A stretch of 64,000 bases of DNA from Pseudoduganella sp. GTDB lineage: Bacteria > Pseudomonadota > Gammaproteobacteria > Burkholderiales > Burkholderiaceae_D. Within the stretch, counting starts at the first letter, position 1; each line of letters starts with the position of its first letter. A program made the position numbers and the translations under genes. The DNA is taken from the NCBI GenBank assembly GCA_021323265.1, contig JAJTCO010000004.1, positions 1 to 64,000 on the forward strand. Reading direction: 5' to 3'. The notes beneath the pieces were generated by a model that saw only the letters and a list, made by a program, of their open reading frames with translations, was not told where the DNA came from and made no database searches. This document shows, in pieces, positions 17,767-27,566 of this stretch.

Positions 17767-17795
17767 TTGTGTGCGCGGCGCAACTTCCGTACAGT
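17767..17795 (+). promoter_or_regulatory. Candidate sigma-70 promoter for the hybrid histidine kinase
   Basis: TTGTGT at 17767-17772 and TACAGT at 17790-17795 are separated by exactly 17 bp and lie 35 bp before the GTG start of the kinase. Four of six bases match the consensus in each hexamer. No operator-like dyad is apparent. Confidence 0.5.
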
Positions 17796-17829
17796 GCAGA
17801 CATGCCAAACATTGCAAATTGAGAAACGC

Positions 17830-20800
17830 GTGCATACCAGATTGAAAGGCTTGGAGTTCCTCGCATCGCCGGGTGCCTTGGGCCAGCAGATTGCCCAGTT
17901 CGAATGGGCGGCGACCCCGCTCGGGCGGCTCGAAGCATGGCCGCAGAGCCTGCGCACCACCGTCAACCTGATGCTCAATTCCAGCCATCCGATCTGGATC
18001 GGCTGGGGGCCGGACGCCACCTTCCTCTACAACGACGCCTATATCGAAGTGCTGGGCGCCGCCAAGCACCCTTGGGCACTGGGCCGGCCGGCGCCGCAAG
18101 TGTGGGCCGAGATCTGGCATTTCTGCGGCCCGCTGGCCGACAAGGTGTTCCAGCGCGCGCAGCCGAGCTACGTCGACCCGGTGCAACTGTTCATGAACCG
18201 CGGCGACTGGGTGGAGGAAGTCTGGTATTCGTTCTCGTACAGCCCGATCTTTGACGAAGCCGGCGCCGTGGGCGGCCTGTTCTGCCCTTCCACCGATACC
18301 ACGGCCTCGCGCCTGAACGCGCGCCGCCTGGCCACGCTCTCGGCCATGTCCGCCTCCGCCTTGCGCGAGCAGGACGTCGCCAGTGCCTGCGCCACCGCCA
18401 TGCACACCATCGCCGCCAACCCGGCCGACATTCCCTTTGCCCTGCTGTTTCGCCGCGTGGGCGGCACGGTGCGCCTGCAGCAGACCGCGCACGTGGCGGA
18501 AGCGGCGTGCGATATGGGACTGTGGCCGGTGCAGGCGGTGCTGGCCGGCGGCGAGGCGGCCGTGGTGCCGTGCGCCGGCCTGCCAGGCTTGCCGCGCGGG
18601 CTGGCCGAGCAGGACGTGCGCGAAGCGCTGGCCCTGCCCGTCACCGATGGCGTGCTGGTCCTGGGCATCAGCCCGGCGCGTCGGCTCGATGCCGAGTACC
18701 GCAGTTTCTGCGACCTGGTGGCGGGGCAGTTGACGGCGGCGGTGCAAAACGCCAGCGCCGCCGCCGAACAGCGCCAGCGGGCCGAAGCCCTGGCCGAACT
18801 GGACCGCGCCAAGACCGCCTTCTTCAGCAACGTCAGCCATGAATTCCGCACGCCGCTGACGCTGCTGCTCGGCCCCATCAAGGAGGCGCTGGACGACAGC
18901 GAGCGGCGCCTGGCGCCGGTGCACCTGGAGCGCCTGCGCCTGGCGCAGCGCAATGCCATGCGCCTGCAAAAGCTGGTCAACACGCTGCTCGACTTTTCGC
19001 GCGTGCAGGCCGGCCGCATGGAGGCCAGCTTCGCCGAAACCGACTTGGCGGCGCTGACGCGCGACCTGGCCAGCGGCTTCCGCTCGGTCATCGAAGGCGC
19101 GGGCCTGCGCCTGAGCGTCGAATGCGCGGACCTTGGCGCCAGCGCCTGGGTCGACGTGGCGCTGTACGAAAAGATCGTGCTGAACCTGCTCTCCAACGCC
19201 TTCAAGTTCACCTTCCAAGGCCACATCGCGGTCACGTTGCAGCGGCAGGGCCAGTCGGCCGTGCTGGCCGTGGCCGACACCGGCGTCGGCATCGCGCCGG
19301 AGCACCAGCGCCACATCTTCAAGCGCTTCCACCGCATCGAGGGAGCGCGGGCGCGCACGCACGAGGGCTCGGGCATCGGCCTGGCCCTGGTGCACGACCT
19401 GGTCGAACTGCTGCACGGCAGCATCAGCCTGCGCAGCGCGCCGGACGCCGGCAGCACCTTCACCATCACCCTGCCGCTCGGGCGCGCGCACCTGCGCGAC
19501 GAGCAGCTGACCAGCGCGCCGGGCGGCGGCATCGGCCATGCGCGCGACGCCTTCCTGATGGAGGCGCAGCGCTGGCTGCCCGATCCGGACGTGGAGGACG
19601 ACTTCCCCGAACTGGAAGACGACGACAGCGTGCTGACGGTGGGCGCCCACGTGCTGGTGGTGGACGACAACGCCGACATGCGCGACTACCTGGCGCGCCT
19701 GCTGCGCCTGCGCTGGCATGTCAGCGCCGCCGCCAACGGCCGCGAAGCGCTGCACCTCATGGCCGGCAAGGTGCCGGACCTGGTGCTGTCGGACGTGACG
19801 ATGCCGGAGCTGGACGGCTTTGGCCTGATCGCCGCCATGCGCGCCGACGCCGTCTTGCAGGACGTGCCGGTCCTGTTGCTGTCGGCACGCGCCGGCGAAG
19901 AGGCGCGCATCGAAGGCGTCAACGCCGGCGCCGACGACTACCTGGTCAAGCCGTTCTCGGCACGCGAGCTGGTGACGCGCGTCGATGCGCAGCTGATGCG
20001 GGCGCGCATGCGCCAGGCCGAACGCGCGCATATGACGCGCATGGCCGACACCTTCGAGCAGGCACCCGCCGCCATCGCCATCGTGCGCGGCCATCAGCTG
20101 CTGTTCGAACTGGCCAACGAACGCTTCATGGAACTGAGCTGGCAGCGCGAGCTGATGGGGCGCTCCCTGCGCAGCGCCTTCCCCGAGCTGGAAGGCCAGG
20201 GCCTGGTGGAAGAACTGGAACAAGCGATGGTCGGCGGCCAGCCGGTCATCGGCAAGGCCCGGCGCGTCATGCTCAAGCGCGACGGCGGGCTGCAGGAATG
20301 CTACTTCGATTACGTGCACCAGCCGATGCGCAATGCGCGCGGCGAAGTCGACCGCATCGCCATCGTCGCCTTCGAGGTGACCGAACTGGTGCGCGCGCGG
20401 CGCGACGCGGAACTGGCCAACCGCACCAAGGACGACTTCCTGGCCATGGTCGGGCACGAGCTGCGCAACCCGCTCTCGCCCATCCTGATCGCGCTGGAGC
20501 TGATGCGCCTGAAAGGCCTGGGCGCGCTGTCGCGCGAACACGCGGCCATCGAGCGCCAGGCGCACCACCTGGTGCGCCTGGTGGACGACCTGCTGGACGT
20601 GGCGCGCATCGCGCAAGGCAAGATCGCGCTGCGCCGCGAGCGCATCGAGCTGTCCAAGCTGCTGGCCCAGGCGCTGGAGACCGTGAGCGGCCTGCTCGAG
20701 GAACGCCGCCACAGCCTGCAGCTGGACGTACCGGCGACCGGCCTGGCCATCGACGCCGACCCGATGCGCTTCGTGCAGGTGCTGGTGAACCTGCTGACCA

Positions 20801-21513
20801 ACGCGGCCAAGTATTCCAACACGGGCGGGCGCATCACGGTGCGCGCGAGCGAAGAACAGGGCCAACTCGTGCTGGCCGTGCGCGACACGGGCATCGGCAT
20901 CGACGCCGACATGCTGCCCCTGCTCTTCGACAAGTTCGTGCAGGCGCCGCAATCGCTGGACCGCTCGCGCGGCGGCCTGGGGCTGGGTCTGTCGATCGCG
21001 CGCAGCCTGGTCGAGCTGCATGGCGGGGAGATTGCCGCCTTCAGCGCCGGGGCCGGTGCGGGCAGCGAATTCGTCGTGCGCGTGCCGCTGGCCGGCGCGC
21101 GCAGCGGCGACGGCGCGACGGCCGGCCTGGACGCGGGCACGGTGCCGCTGGCGATGGCGACGCGGCGCCGCGTGCTGCTGGTGGACGACAATTCGGACGT
21201 GCTGCAGGGCTTGCGCGCCCTGCTCGAAGTGCGCGGCCATGAAGTGCAGGCGGTGGCCGACCCGGCCAGCGCGCTGCGCGCCAGCGCCAGCTTCGTGCCC
21301 GACCTGGCCATCCTCGATATCGGCCTGCCCGGCATGGACGGCTACGAGCTGGCCGGCGAACTGCGGCGCCGGCCCGGTTTCGCCAAGACGCGCCTGGTGG
21401 CGCTGTCCGGCTACGGGCAGCAGGCCGACCAGGCGCGCTCCCTTGCCGCAGGCTTCGCGGTGCACCTGGTCAAGCCCATCACGCCGGACCAGCTCTACGC
21501 CCTGCTGGCCTGA
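17830..21513 (+). CDS. Double hybrid sensor histidine kinase / response regulator
   Basis: A 1227-residue cytoplasmic-looking signalling protein with no membrane segment. In order: an N-terminal PAS-like domain (WIGWGPDATFLYNDAY, about 50-160), a GAF-like region (about 175-310), HisKA with phospho-His337 (NVSHEFRTPL) and its ATPase (ADTGVGI, GSGIGLALV), a receiver with Asp655 (LSDVTMPELDG), a second PAS (about 735-860), a second HisKA with His876 (VGHELRNPL) and ATPase (GLGLGLSIA), and a second receiver with Asp1163 (ILDIGLPGMDG). The GTG start at 17830 avoids overlap with the divergent gene; other starts are possible. It lies 21 bp upstream of an export operon it may control. Confidence 0.9.
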   Translation: MHTRLKGLEFLASPGALGQQIAQFEWAATPLGRLEAWPQSLRTTVNLMLNSSHPIWIGWGPDATFLYNDAYIEVLGAAKHPWALGRPAPQVWAEIWHFCGPLADKVFQRAQPSYVDPVQLFMNRGDWVEEVWYSFSYSPIFDEAGAVGGLFCPSTDTTASRLNARRLATLSAMSASALREQDVASACATAMHTIAANPADIPFALLFRRVGGTVRLQQTAHVAEAACDMGLWPVQAVLAGGEAAVVPCAGLPGLPRGLAEQDVREALALPVTDGVLVLGISPARRLDAEYRSFCDLVAGQLTAAVQNASAAAEQRQRAEALAELDRAKTAFFSNVSHEFRTPLTLLLGPIKEALDDSERRLAPVHLERLRLAQRNAMRLQKLVNTLLDFSRVQAGRMEASFAETDLAALTRDLASGFRSVIEGAGLRLSVECADLGASAWVDVALYEKIVLNLLSNAFKFTFQGHIAVTLQRQGQSAVLAVADTGVGIAPEHQRHIFKRFHRIEGARARTHEGSGIGLALVHDLVELLHGSISLRSAPDAGSTFTITLPLGRAHLRDEQLTSAPGGGIGHARDAFLMEAQRWLPDPDVEDDFPELEDDDSVLTVGAHVLVVDDNADMRDYLARLLRLRWHVSAAANGREALHLMAGKVPDLVLSDVTMPELDGFGLIAAMRADAVLQDVPVLLLSARAGEEARIEGVNAGADDYLVKPFSARELVTRVDAQLMRARMRQAERAHMTRMADTFEQAPAAIAIVRGHQLLFELANERFMELSWQRELMGRSLRSAFPELEGQGLVEELEQAMVGGQPVIGKARRVMLKRDGGLQECYFDYVHQPMRNARGEVDRIAIVAFEVTELVRARRDAELANRTKDDFLAMVGHELRNPLSPILIALELMRLKGLGALSREHAAIERQAHHLVRLVDDLLDVARIAQGKIALRRERIELSKLLAQALETVSGLLEERRHSLQLDVPATGLAIDADPMRFVQVLVNLLTNAAKYSNTGGRITVRASEEQGQLVLAVRDTGIGIDADMLPLLFDKFVQAPQSLDRSRGGLGLGLSIARSLVELHGGEIAAFSAGAGAGSEFVVRVPLAGARSGDGATAGLDAGTVPLAMATRRRVLLVDDNSDVLQGLRALLEVRGHEVQAVADPASALRASASFVPDLAILDIGLPGMDGYELAGELRRRPGFAKTRLVALSGYGQQADQARSLAAGFAVHLVKPITPDQLYALLA

Positions 21514-21534
21514 CTGCTGGTGTAACATGACCGC

Positions 21535-22740
21535 ATGACTGCTCCCGACATCTCCCGACTGAAAATCGAGCGTGGCCCAGGCGCCGCGCCGCGCCGCGCG
21601 CGGCCATGGAAATGGCTGGCCCTGGGCGCCGTCGCCCTTGGCGTGGCGCTGGTATTCGCCGGCCGCGGCGCCGGCAAGAGCGAGGTGGACACCGTCACCG
21701 TCGCCCAGGCCTGGCCGTCCCAGCAATACACCCTGCTCAACGCCACCGGTTACGTGGTGGCGCAGCGCAAGGCAGCACTGGCATCCAAGGCAAGCGGGCG
21801 CCTGGAGTGGCTGGGCGTGCTGGAAGGCTCGCGCGTGAAGACCGGCGAGGTGGTGGCGCGCCTGGAAAGCCGCGACGTCGCCGCCACGCTGGGACAGGCC
21901 GAAGCCAACGTCAAGGTGGCGCGCGCCAACCTGGAACAGGGCCTGGCGGAACAGGCCGACGCCCAGCAAGCCTGGCAGCGCGCGCAGGAACTGCTGGCGC
22001 AAAAGTTCATCGCCGCGGCGAGCTTTGACGCGGCGCAAGCGCGTCTGAACAAGGCAAAGGCCGCCGTGGCGGCCCAGCGCGCCGCCATCGCCGCCGCCCA
22101 GGCCAGCGCCCTGGCGGCGCGCGTGGCGGTGGAACAGACGGAAATCCGCGCCCCCTTCGACGGCGTGATCCTGACCAAGAACGCCAACGTGGGCGACAAC
22201 ATCACGCCCTTCTCCTCGGCTGCCGACAGCAAGGGCGCGGTGGTGACCATCGCCGACATGGACACGCTGGAGGTGGAGGCCGACGTGTCCGAGTCGTCGC
22301 TGGCGAAGATCAGGCTCGAGCAGCCGGTCGAGATCCAGCTCGACGCCTTCCCCGAACTGCGCCTGGCGGGCGTAGTCTCGCGCATGGTGCCCACGCTGGA
22401 CCGCAGCAAGGCGACCTTGCTGGTCAAGGTGCGCTTCAGCGAGCGCGACCCGCGCGTGCTGCCGGACATGAGCGCCAAGGTGGCCTTCCTGTCCCAGCCC
22501 GTACCGGCCGCCGAGCGCCAGCCGACGACGGCGGTACAGCCGGCCGCGCTGGCCCAGCGCGACGGCAAGCCGGTGCTGTTCGTGCTGGCCGACGGACAGG
22601 TCAGGCAGCAGCCCGTTACCGTCGGGCGCAAGATCGGCGACCTGGTGGAAGTCAAGGGCGTGGCGCCCGGCGCCAAGGTCGTGCTGGCGCCGCAGCCCAA
22701 GCTGAAGGACGGCGCCGCCGTGGTGGCGGCAAAAAAATGA
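21535..22740 (+). CDS. Periplasmic adaptor (HlyD/MacA-type) of an ABC efflux system
   Basis: A 401-residue membrane fusion protein. One N-terminal transmembrane segment lies at about residues 23-42. Then come a lipoyl-like half (TGYVVAQRKAALASKASGRLEWL), a long alpha-helical hairpin (about 105-200, Ala/Gln-rich), the second lipoyl half (EIRAPFDGVILTKNANVGD), a beta barrel and a membrane-proximal domain. Adaptors of this class join an inner-membrane pump to an outer-membrane channel. Its stop overlaps the ATPase gene (ATGA). No TolC-type channel is in the window. Confidence 0.9.
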   Translation: MTAPDISRLKIERGPGAAPRRARPWKWLALGAVALGVALVFAGRGAGKSEVDTVTVAQAWPSQQYTLLNATGYVVAQRKAALASKASGRLEWLGVLEGSRVKTGEVVARLESRDVAATLGQAEANVKVARANLEQGLAEQADAQQAWQRAQELLAQKFIAAASFDAAQARLNKAKAAVAAQRAAIAAAQASALAARVAVEQTEIRAPFDGVILTKNANVGDNITPFSSAADSKGAVVTIADMDTLEVEADVSESSLAKIRLEQPVEIQLDAFPELRLAGVVSRMVPTLDRSKATLLVKVRFSERDPRVLPDMSAKVAFLSQPVPAAERQPTTAVQPAALAQRDGKPVLFVLADGQVRQQPVTVGRKIGDLVEVKGVAPGAKVVLAPQPKLKDGAAVVAAKK

Positions 22741-23429
22741 CGCCCGCCAGCCCGCTTGTGCAGATTGCGCACTTGAGCAAGTCCTACCGGCGCGGCGGCC
22801 AGCAGGTGCCGGTGCTGACCGACCTCTCGCTCGACATCGAGGCCGGCGACTTCACCGCCCTGATGGGACCTTCCGGCTCCGGCAAGAGCACGCTGCTCAA
22901 CCTGATCGCCGGCATCGACAAGCCCGACAGCGGCGTGCTGCGCGTGGACGGGCTGGACATCGCCGGCATGTCGGAAGCGGCACTGGCCCATTGGCGCGCC
23001 GGCAACGTCGGCTTCATCTTCCAGTTCTATAACCTGATGCCGGTGCTAACCGCCTTCGAGAACGTGGAACTGCCGCTGATGCTGACCTCCCTCGGGCGCC
23101 GCGAGCGGCGCGAGCGCGTCGAACTGACGCTGTCCATGGTCGGCCTGTCCGACCGCATGGACCACCTGCCCGGCGAACTGTCCGGCGGCCAGCAGCAGCG
23201 CGTGGCGATCGCGCGCGCCATCGTGACCGATCCGCGCCTGATCGTGGCCGACGAGCCGACCGGGGACCTGGACCGGCAATCGGCGGCCGACGTGCTGGCC
23301 CTGCTGAACCAGTTGAACCGCGAACTGGGCAAGACCATCATCATGGTCACCCACGACGCCCACGCCGCACAACAGGCGCGCAAGCTGGTGCACCTGGAAA
23401 AAGGCGAGCTGCTCAGCGAGCCGGCCTGA
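22737..23429 (+). CDS. ABC transporter ATP-binding protein (MacB/LolD type)
   Basis: A 230-residue ATPase with Walker [12 protein letters not shown] (about residues 43-53), Q-loop [20 protein letters not shown], signature [14 protein letters not shown], Walker [13 protein letters not shown] and H-loop VTHD. The sequence type is that of the LolD/MacB group, which works with FtsX-fold permeases. Coupled to the adaptor by ATGA and followed 1 bp later by the first permease. Confidence 0.93.
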   Translation: MTPASPLVQIAHLSKSYRRGGQQVPVLTDLSLDIEAGDFTALMGPSGSGKSTLLNLIAGIDKPDSGVLRVDGLDIAGMSEAALAHWRAGNVGFIFQFYNLMPVLTAFENVELPLMLTSLGRRERRERVELTLSMVGLSDRMDHLPGELSGGQQQRVAIARAIVTDPRLIVADEPTGDLDRQSAADVLALLNQLNRELGKTIIMVTHDAHAAQQARKLVHLEKGELLSEPA

Positions 23430-23430
23430 C

Positions 23431-24588
23431 ATGTACCTGCTGCGCCTGATCAGCCGCAACGCCTGGCGCCACAAGCTGCGCTCCATCCTGACCGTGCTCG
23501 GCCTGATGGTGGCCACGATCTCCTTCGGCTTCCTGCAGACGGTGGTGGACGCCTGGTACGCGGGCGCGGAAGGCGCGGCCAACACGACGCTGGTCACGCG
23601 CAATGCCACCTCGCTGGTGTTCCCCCTGCCCCTGTCGTACCAGGCGCGCATCCGCGCCGTGGAAGGCGTGACCGGCGTGGGGTACGCCAACTGGTTCGGC
23701 GGCATCTACCAGGACCCGAAGAACTTCTTCGCGCAGTTCGCCGTGTCCGGCGCCAGCTACCTGGACATCTATCCCGACTACATCATCCCCGACGCCGAGC
23801 GCGCCGCCTTCCTGCGCGACCGCAAGGGCGCCATCGTCGGCCGCAAGCTGGCCAACCAGTACGGCTTCAAGGTCGGCGACACGATCCCGATCCGGGGCAC
23901 CATCTACCCCGGCCAATGGGAGTTCGTGGTGCGCGCCATCTACGACGGGCGCAAGGAAACCACCAATACCGCCACCATGTTCTTCCACTGGGATTACGTG
24001 AACGAGAGCGTCAAGAAGGTCTACCCGCGCCGCGCCAACCAGGTGGGCGTGTACGTGGTGCAGATCGGGCAGCCGGAAAACGCGGCGCAGATATCGGGCG
24101 TCATCGACAGCCAGTTCCGCAATTCGCTGGCCGAAACGCTGACCGAGACCGAGAAGGCGTTCCAGCTCGGTTTCGTGTCGATGTCGGAAGCGATCGTGGT
24201 GGCGGTGCGGGTGGTGTCCTTCGTGGTCATCCTCATCATCATGGCCGTCATGGCCAACACCATGGCCATGAGCGCGCGCGAGCGCCTGGCCGAATACGCC
24301 ACGCTGAAGGTGCTGGGCTTTGGCCCCGGCTTCCTGGCGGCGCTGATCTTCGGCGAATCGCTGCTGCTGGCGGCGGTGGGCTGCCTGCTCGGCGTCGTGC
24401 TGCTGTTCCCGCTGGCGGCCGGCTTCGCGCAGGCCATGGGCACCATGTTCCCGGTGTTCCAGGTGTCGCCGCTGACGGTGCTGCAGCAGGTGCTGGCGGC
24501 GCTCGCGGTGGGCGTGGTGGCCGCCATAGCGCCCACGCTGCGCGCGGCGCGCGTGAACATCGTGGAGGGCCTGCGCAGCATCGGCTAA
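23431..24588 (+). CDS. FtsX-fold ABC transporter permease (first)
   Basis: A 385-residue permease with the MacB/FtsX arrangement: one N-terminal transmembrane helix (about 18-40), a large periplasmic domain (about 45-250), and three C-terminal helices (about 262-285, 310-340, 350-372) with the ELR(A)/KVLGF-type coupling segment [18 protein letters not shown]. It forms a pair with the next permease, with which the shared ATPase works as a mechanotransmission-type exporter. Confidence 0.9.
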   Translation: MYLLRLISRNAWRHKLRSILTVLGLMVATISFGFLQTVVDAWYAGAEGAANTTLVTRNATSLVFPLPLSYQARIRAVEGVTGVGYANWFGGIYQDPKNFFAQFAVSGASYLDIYPDYIIPDAERAAFLRDRKGAIVGRKLANQYGFKVGDTIPIRGTIYPGQWEFVVRAIYDGRKETTNTATMFFHWDYVNESVKKVYPRRANQVGVYVVQIGQPENAAQISGVIDSQFRNSLAETLTETEKAFQLGFVSMSEAIVVAVRVVSFVVILIIMAVMANTMAMSARERLAEYATLKVLGFGPGFLAALIFGESLLLAAVGCLLGVVLLFPLAAGFAQAMGTMFPVFQVSPLTVLQQVLAALAVGVVAAIAPTLRAARVNIVEGLRSIG

Positions 24589-24591
24589 GCC

Positions 24592-25758
24592 ATGAAGATC
24601 CCCCTTTCCTACATCCTGCGCAACCTGTGGACGCGCCGCCTGACCACGGCGCTGACGGCCGGCGGCCTGGCGCTGGTGGTGTTCGTATTCGCCACCGTGC
24701 TGATGCTCGACGAAGGCCTGCGCACCACGCTGGTGGCAACCGGGGAGCAGGACAACGTGGTCGTGATCCGCCGCTCGGCCGAAACCGAGGTGCAAAGCGG
24801 CGTGGAACGGCGCCAGGCCTCGATCATCGCCACCCATCCGGCCATTGCCATGGGCAGCGACGGCGCGCCGCTGGTGTCGAAGGAAACCGTGGTGCTCATT
24901 TCCCTGCACAAGCGCGGCTCGGACAAGCCGTCCAACGTCGTCATCCGCGGCATTGCGCCGACCGGCCTGGCCATGCGGCCCCAGGTCAGGCTCACGGCCG
25001 GCCGCATGTTCCGCCCCGGCGCCTCGGAAGTGATCGCCGGCGCCAGCATCGCGCGCCGCTTCGAAGGCGCGGGCATCGGGGAAACGCTGCGCTTCGGCCA
25101 GCGCGAATGGACGGTGGTCGGCCTGTTCGACGCCGGCAACAGCGGCTTCGATTCGGAGATCTGGGGCGACTCGGAGCAGCTGCTGCAGGCTTTCCGCCGC
25201 CTGGCCTACTCCTCCGTGATCCTGCGCCTGGCCGACGGCGAGCGCTTCGAGGGCCTGCGCAGCGACCTGGAAGGCGACCAGCGCCTGACGGTGCAGGCCA
25301 AGCGCGAACGCGCGTTCTATGCCGACCAGTCCAAGGCGCTGTCGAACTTCATCAGCTACCTTGGCCTGGTGCTGTCCATCGTGTTCTCGCTGGGCGCCAC
25401 GATCGGCGCCACCATCACCATGTACGCCTCGGTCGCCAACCGGGTGGGCGAGATCGGCACCCTGCGTGCGCTGGGATTCCAGCGCCGCTCGATCCTGGCC
25501 GCCTTCCTGGCCGAGGCGATGCTGCTGGCACTGGTGGGCGGCGCGGCCGGCCTGGCCGTGGCCTCCTGCATGCAGTTCCTGTCCTTCTCCACCACCAACT
25601 TCCAGTCCTTCTCCGAACTGGCCTTCGGCTTCAAGCTCAGTCCCGCGATCGCGGCCAAGACCATGCTGTTCGCCCTGGCGATGGGCTTCGTGGGCGGGTT
25701 CCTGCCAGCCTTCCGCGCGGCGCGCCTGAAGATCGTGGATGCCCTGCGCGCGGCTTGA
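24592..25758 (+). CDS. FtsX-fold ABC transporter permease (second)
   Basis: A 388-residue permease with the same topology as its neighbour: N-terminal helix at about 17-38, periplasmic domain, then three helices with GEIGTLRALGFQRRSILAAFLAEA as coupling loop. Two different permeases with one ATPase and an HlyD adaptor suggest a heterodimeric export complex. The substrate (peptide, lipid or antibiotic) cannot be told from sequence. Confidence 0.9.
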   Translation: MKIPLSYILRNLWTRRLTTALTAGGLALVVFVFATVLMLDEGLRTTLVATGEQDNVVVIRRSAETEVQSGVERRQASIIATHPAIAMGSDGAPLVSKETVVLISLHKRGSDKPSNVVIRGIAPTGLAMRPQVRLTAGRMFRPGASEVIAGASIARRFEGAGIGETLRFGQREWTVVGLFDAGNSGFDSEIWGDSEQLLQAFRRLAYSSVILRLADGERFEGLRSDLEGDQRLTVQAKRERAFYADQSKALSNFISYLGLVLSIVFSLGATIGATITMYASVANRVGEIGTLRALGFQRRSILAAFLAEAMLLALVGGAAGLAVASCMQFLSFSTTNFQSFSELAFGFKLSPAIAAKTMLFALAMGFVGGFLPAFRAARLKIVDALRAA

Positions 25759-25832
25759 GTGTTGCAAAATATCCACGATAGTTGCCTTCCGGGAAATTTC
25801 CCTGGGACTTACCGTGCTACACTTTGTGCCCC

Positions 25833-27506
25833 ATGTCCACCCTCCCACACTGCCGCCTGCTCCTGCGCCTGGCCGCCGCCTGCTGGCTCGCCTGCGCCGC
25901 CGCCCATGCCGCGGCGGAAGAGCGGCGCGTGCTGGTGCTGTACTCGCTCGGCGCCGATTCCTCGTCGGCCTGGCAAAGGCTGGTGCACAAGGGCATGTAC
26001 GATGAACTCGGGCGCAGCAGCCAGGGTGCCACCCCGGCCATCTTCGAGGAGCGCTTCGACGCCAACCGCGTAGGCGAAGACAAGTCCATGGAAGGCATGG
26101 CGCCCTACCTGGCAACCAAGTACGCCGACCTGAAGTTCGACGCCATCGTGACCGAGAATTTCGTCGCCTCGCGCTTCCTGGCCAGCCACCCGGAACTGTT
26201 CCCCGGCGTGCCGCGCCATTACGTCAACCATGGGCGCGATCAATGGCAGCCGCGCGACGGCGTCGGCTATGAGGTCACGTCCGATTTCGAGCGCGCGCTC
26301 GGCGTCATCCCGATGGTGGCGCCGAACGTGCGTCACGTCGCCATCATCGGCGACACCACGGCGCGCGGCCGCCTCTGGCTCGACCGCCTGCGCCAGGCCA
26401 TGCCGCGCTATCCGAGGATCCGTTTCGAGATCTGGGACGACGGCGGCGTGGACGACCTGCGCCGGCGCGCCGCCCGGCTGGACGGCAGCAGCGCCATCTT
26501 CATGCTGGCATCGCTGCGCGGCGAAGGCGCGACGCGCGTCCAGCCGCGCGACCTGGCGCTGCAAATCTCGAGCGCGACGCGCGCGCCGATCTTCACCCAT
26601 ACCGAGTCCCTGGTGATGGCAGGCGTGGTGGGCGGCTACGTGGTCAGCGGCGAAGCCGTGGGCCGCCTGATGGCGCGCCTGCTGCTTGGCCTGCCGCCCA
26701 TGACCAGCCAGGTGCAGGGCTACTACTTCGACTACCCGACGGCGCACCGGGCAGGCTTGCGCAATCTGCCGCCGGACGCGGTGATCCTGAACCGCCCGTA
26801 CAACGTGTGGGAGCTGTACCGCTGGCAGATCGTGTCGGCCGGCGCCCTGATCGTCATGGAAGGCGTGCTGATCACGGCGCTGGTGCTGTCGCTGCGTTCG
26901 CGCCGGCGCACCATGGGCGAGCTGGCCTGCGAGCGCAACAATCTGGAAGAGCGCATCCTGCAGCGCACGCTGGAGCTGCTGCAGGCCAACCGCAAGCTCG
27001 AAGAGCTGGCCACCACCGACCCGCTGACCGGTATCGCCAACCGGCGCAAGATGACCGAACAGATCGCCCATGAACTGGAACGGGCGCGGCGCTTCCATCA
27101 TCCGCTGTCGCTGCTGATGGTCGACATCGACCACTTCAAGCGCATCAACGACACCTACGGGCATGAAGTCGGCGACCAGGCCATCATCAAGACGGCGACC
27201 CTGCTGACGGCCCACCTGCGCGCAGTCGATTCGGCGGCGCGCTTCGGCGGCGAGGAGTTCGTGCTGCTGATGCCGGAAACGCACATCGCCGTGGCGGCCC
27301 ATGCGGCCGAGCGCCTGCGCGCGCAGGCGGCGCAGTTGCGCATCGAGGCCGAAGGCGGCATCGTGGTGGAGCTGACCATCAGCATCGGCGTGGCGGCAGC
27401 CGACCCGCATGGCACGCCCGATACGCCCTCCTCCCTGCTGGTGCGGGCCGACAAGGCCCTGTACCGCGCGAAAAAAGAAGGCCGCAATCGCGTCGTCTGC
27501 TTCTGA
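25833..27506 (+). CDS. Diguanylate cyclase with periplasmic ABC-substrate-binding-type sensor
   Basis: A 557-residue membrane protein with a signal peptide at 1-26. A periplasmic sensor at about 30-310 resembles the ABC_sub_bind family (VLVLYSLGADSS, FDAIVTENFVA, HVAIIGDTTARG, VSGEAVGRLMARLLLG). One transmembrane segment follows at about 333-355, then a short coiled coil and a GGDEF domain (about 390-555). The active site is GGEEF at 472-476, and an RAVD inhibitory site lies five residues upstream, so c-di-GMP synthesis with product feedback is expected. The start (ATG 25833) was chosen for the signal peptide; an upstream GTG/ATG in frame would add 17 unlikely residues. Confidence 0.88.
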   Translation: MSTLPHCRLLLRLAAACWLACAAAHAAAEERRVLVLYSLGADSSSAWQRLVHKGMYDELGRSSQGATPAIFEERFDANRVGEDKSMEGMAPYLATKYADLKFDAIVTENFVASRFLASHPELFPGVPRHYVNHGRDQWQPRDGVGYEVTSDFERALGVIPMVAPNVRHVAIIGDTTARGRLWLDRLRQAMPRYPRIRFEIWDDGGVDDLRRRAARLDGSSAIFMLASLRGEGATRVQPRDLALQISSATRAPIFTHTESLVMAGVVGGYVVSGEAVGRLMARLLLGLPPMTSQVQGYYFDYPTAHRAGLRNLPPDAVILNRPYNVWELYRWQIVSAGALIVMEGVLITALVLSLRSRRRTMGELACERNNLEERILQRTLELLQANRKLEELATTDPLTGIANRRKMTEQIAHELERARRFHHPLSLLMVDIDHFKRINDTYGHEVGDQAIIKTATLLTAHLRAVDSAARFGGEEFVLLMPETHIAVAAHAAERLRAQAAQLRIEAEGGIVVELTISIGVAAADPHGTPDTPSSLLVRADKALYRAKKEGRNRVVCF

Positions 27507-27566
27507 AATCGGCGACAATGCCATTTCGACAAACTTTCGCGTTCCCTCGCGGGGCGCTCCCATACC

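Noticed and set aside
17743..22038. A 1431-codon leftward open frame opposite the hybrid kinase
   Set aside because: Antisense to a protein with intact histidine kinase and receiver motifs; no ribosome binding site or domain in the shadow frame.
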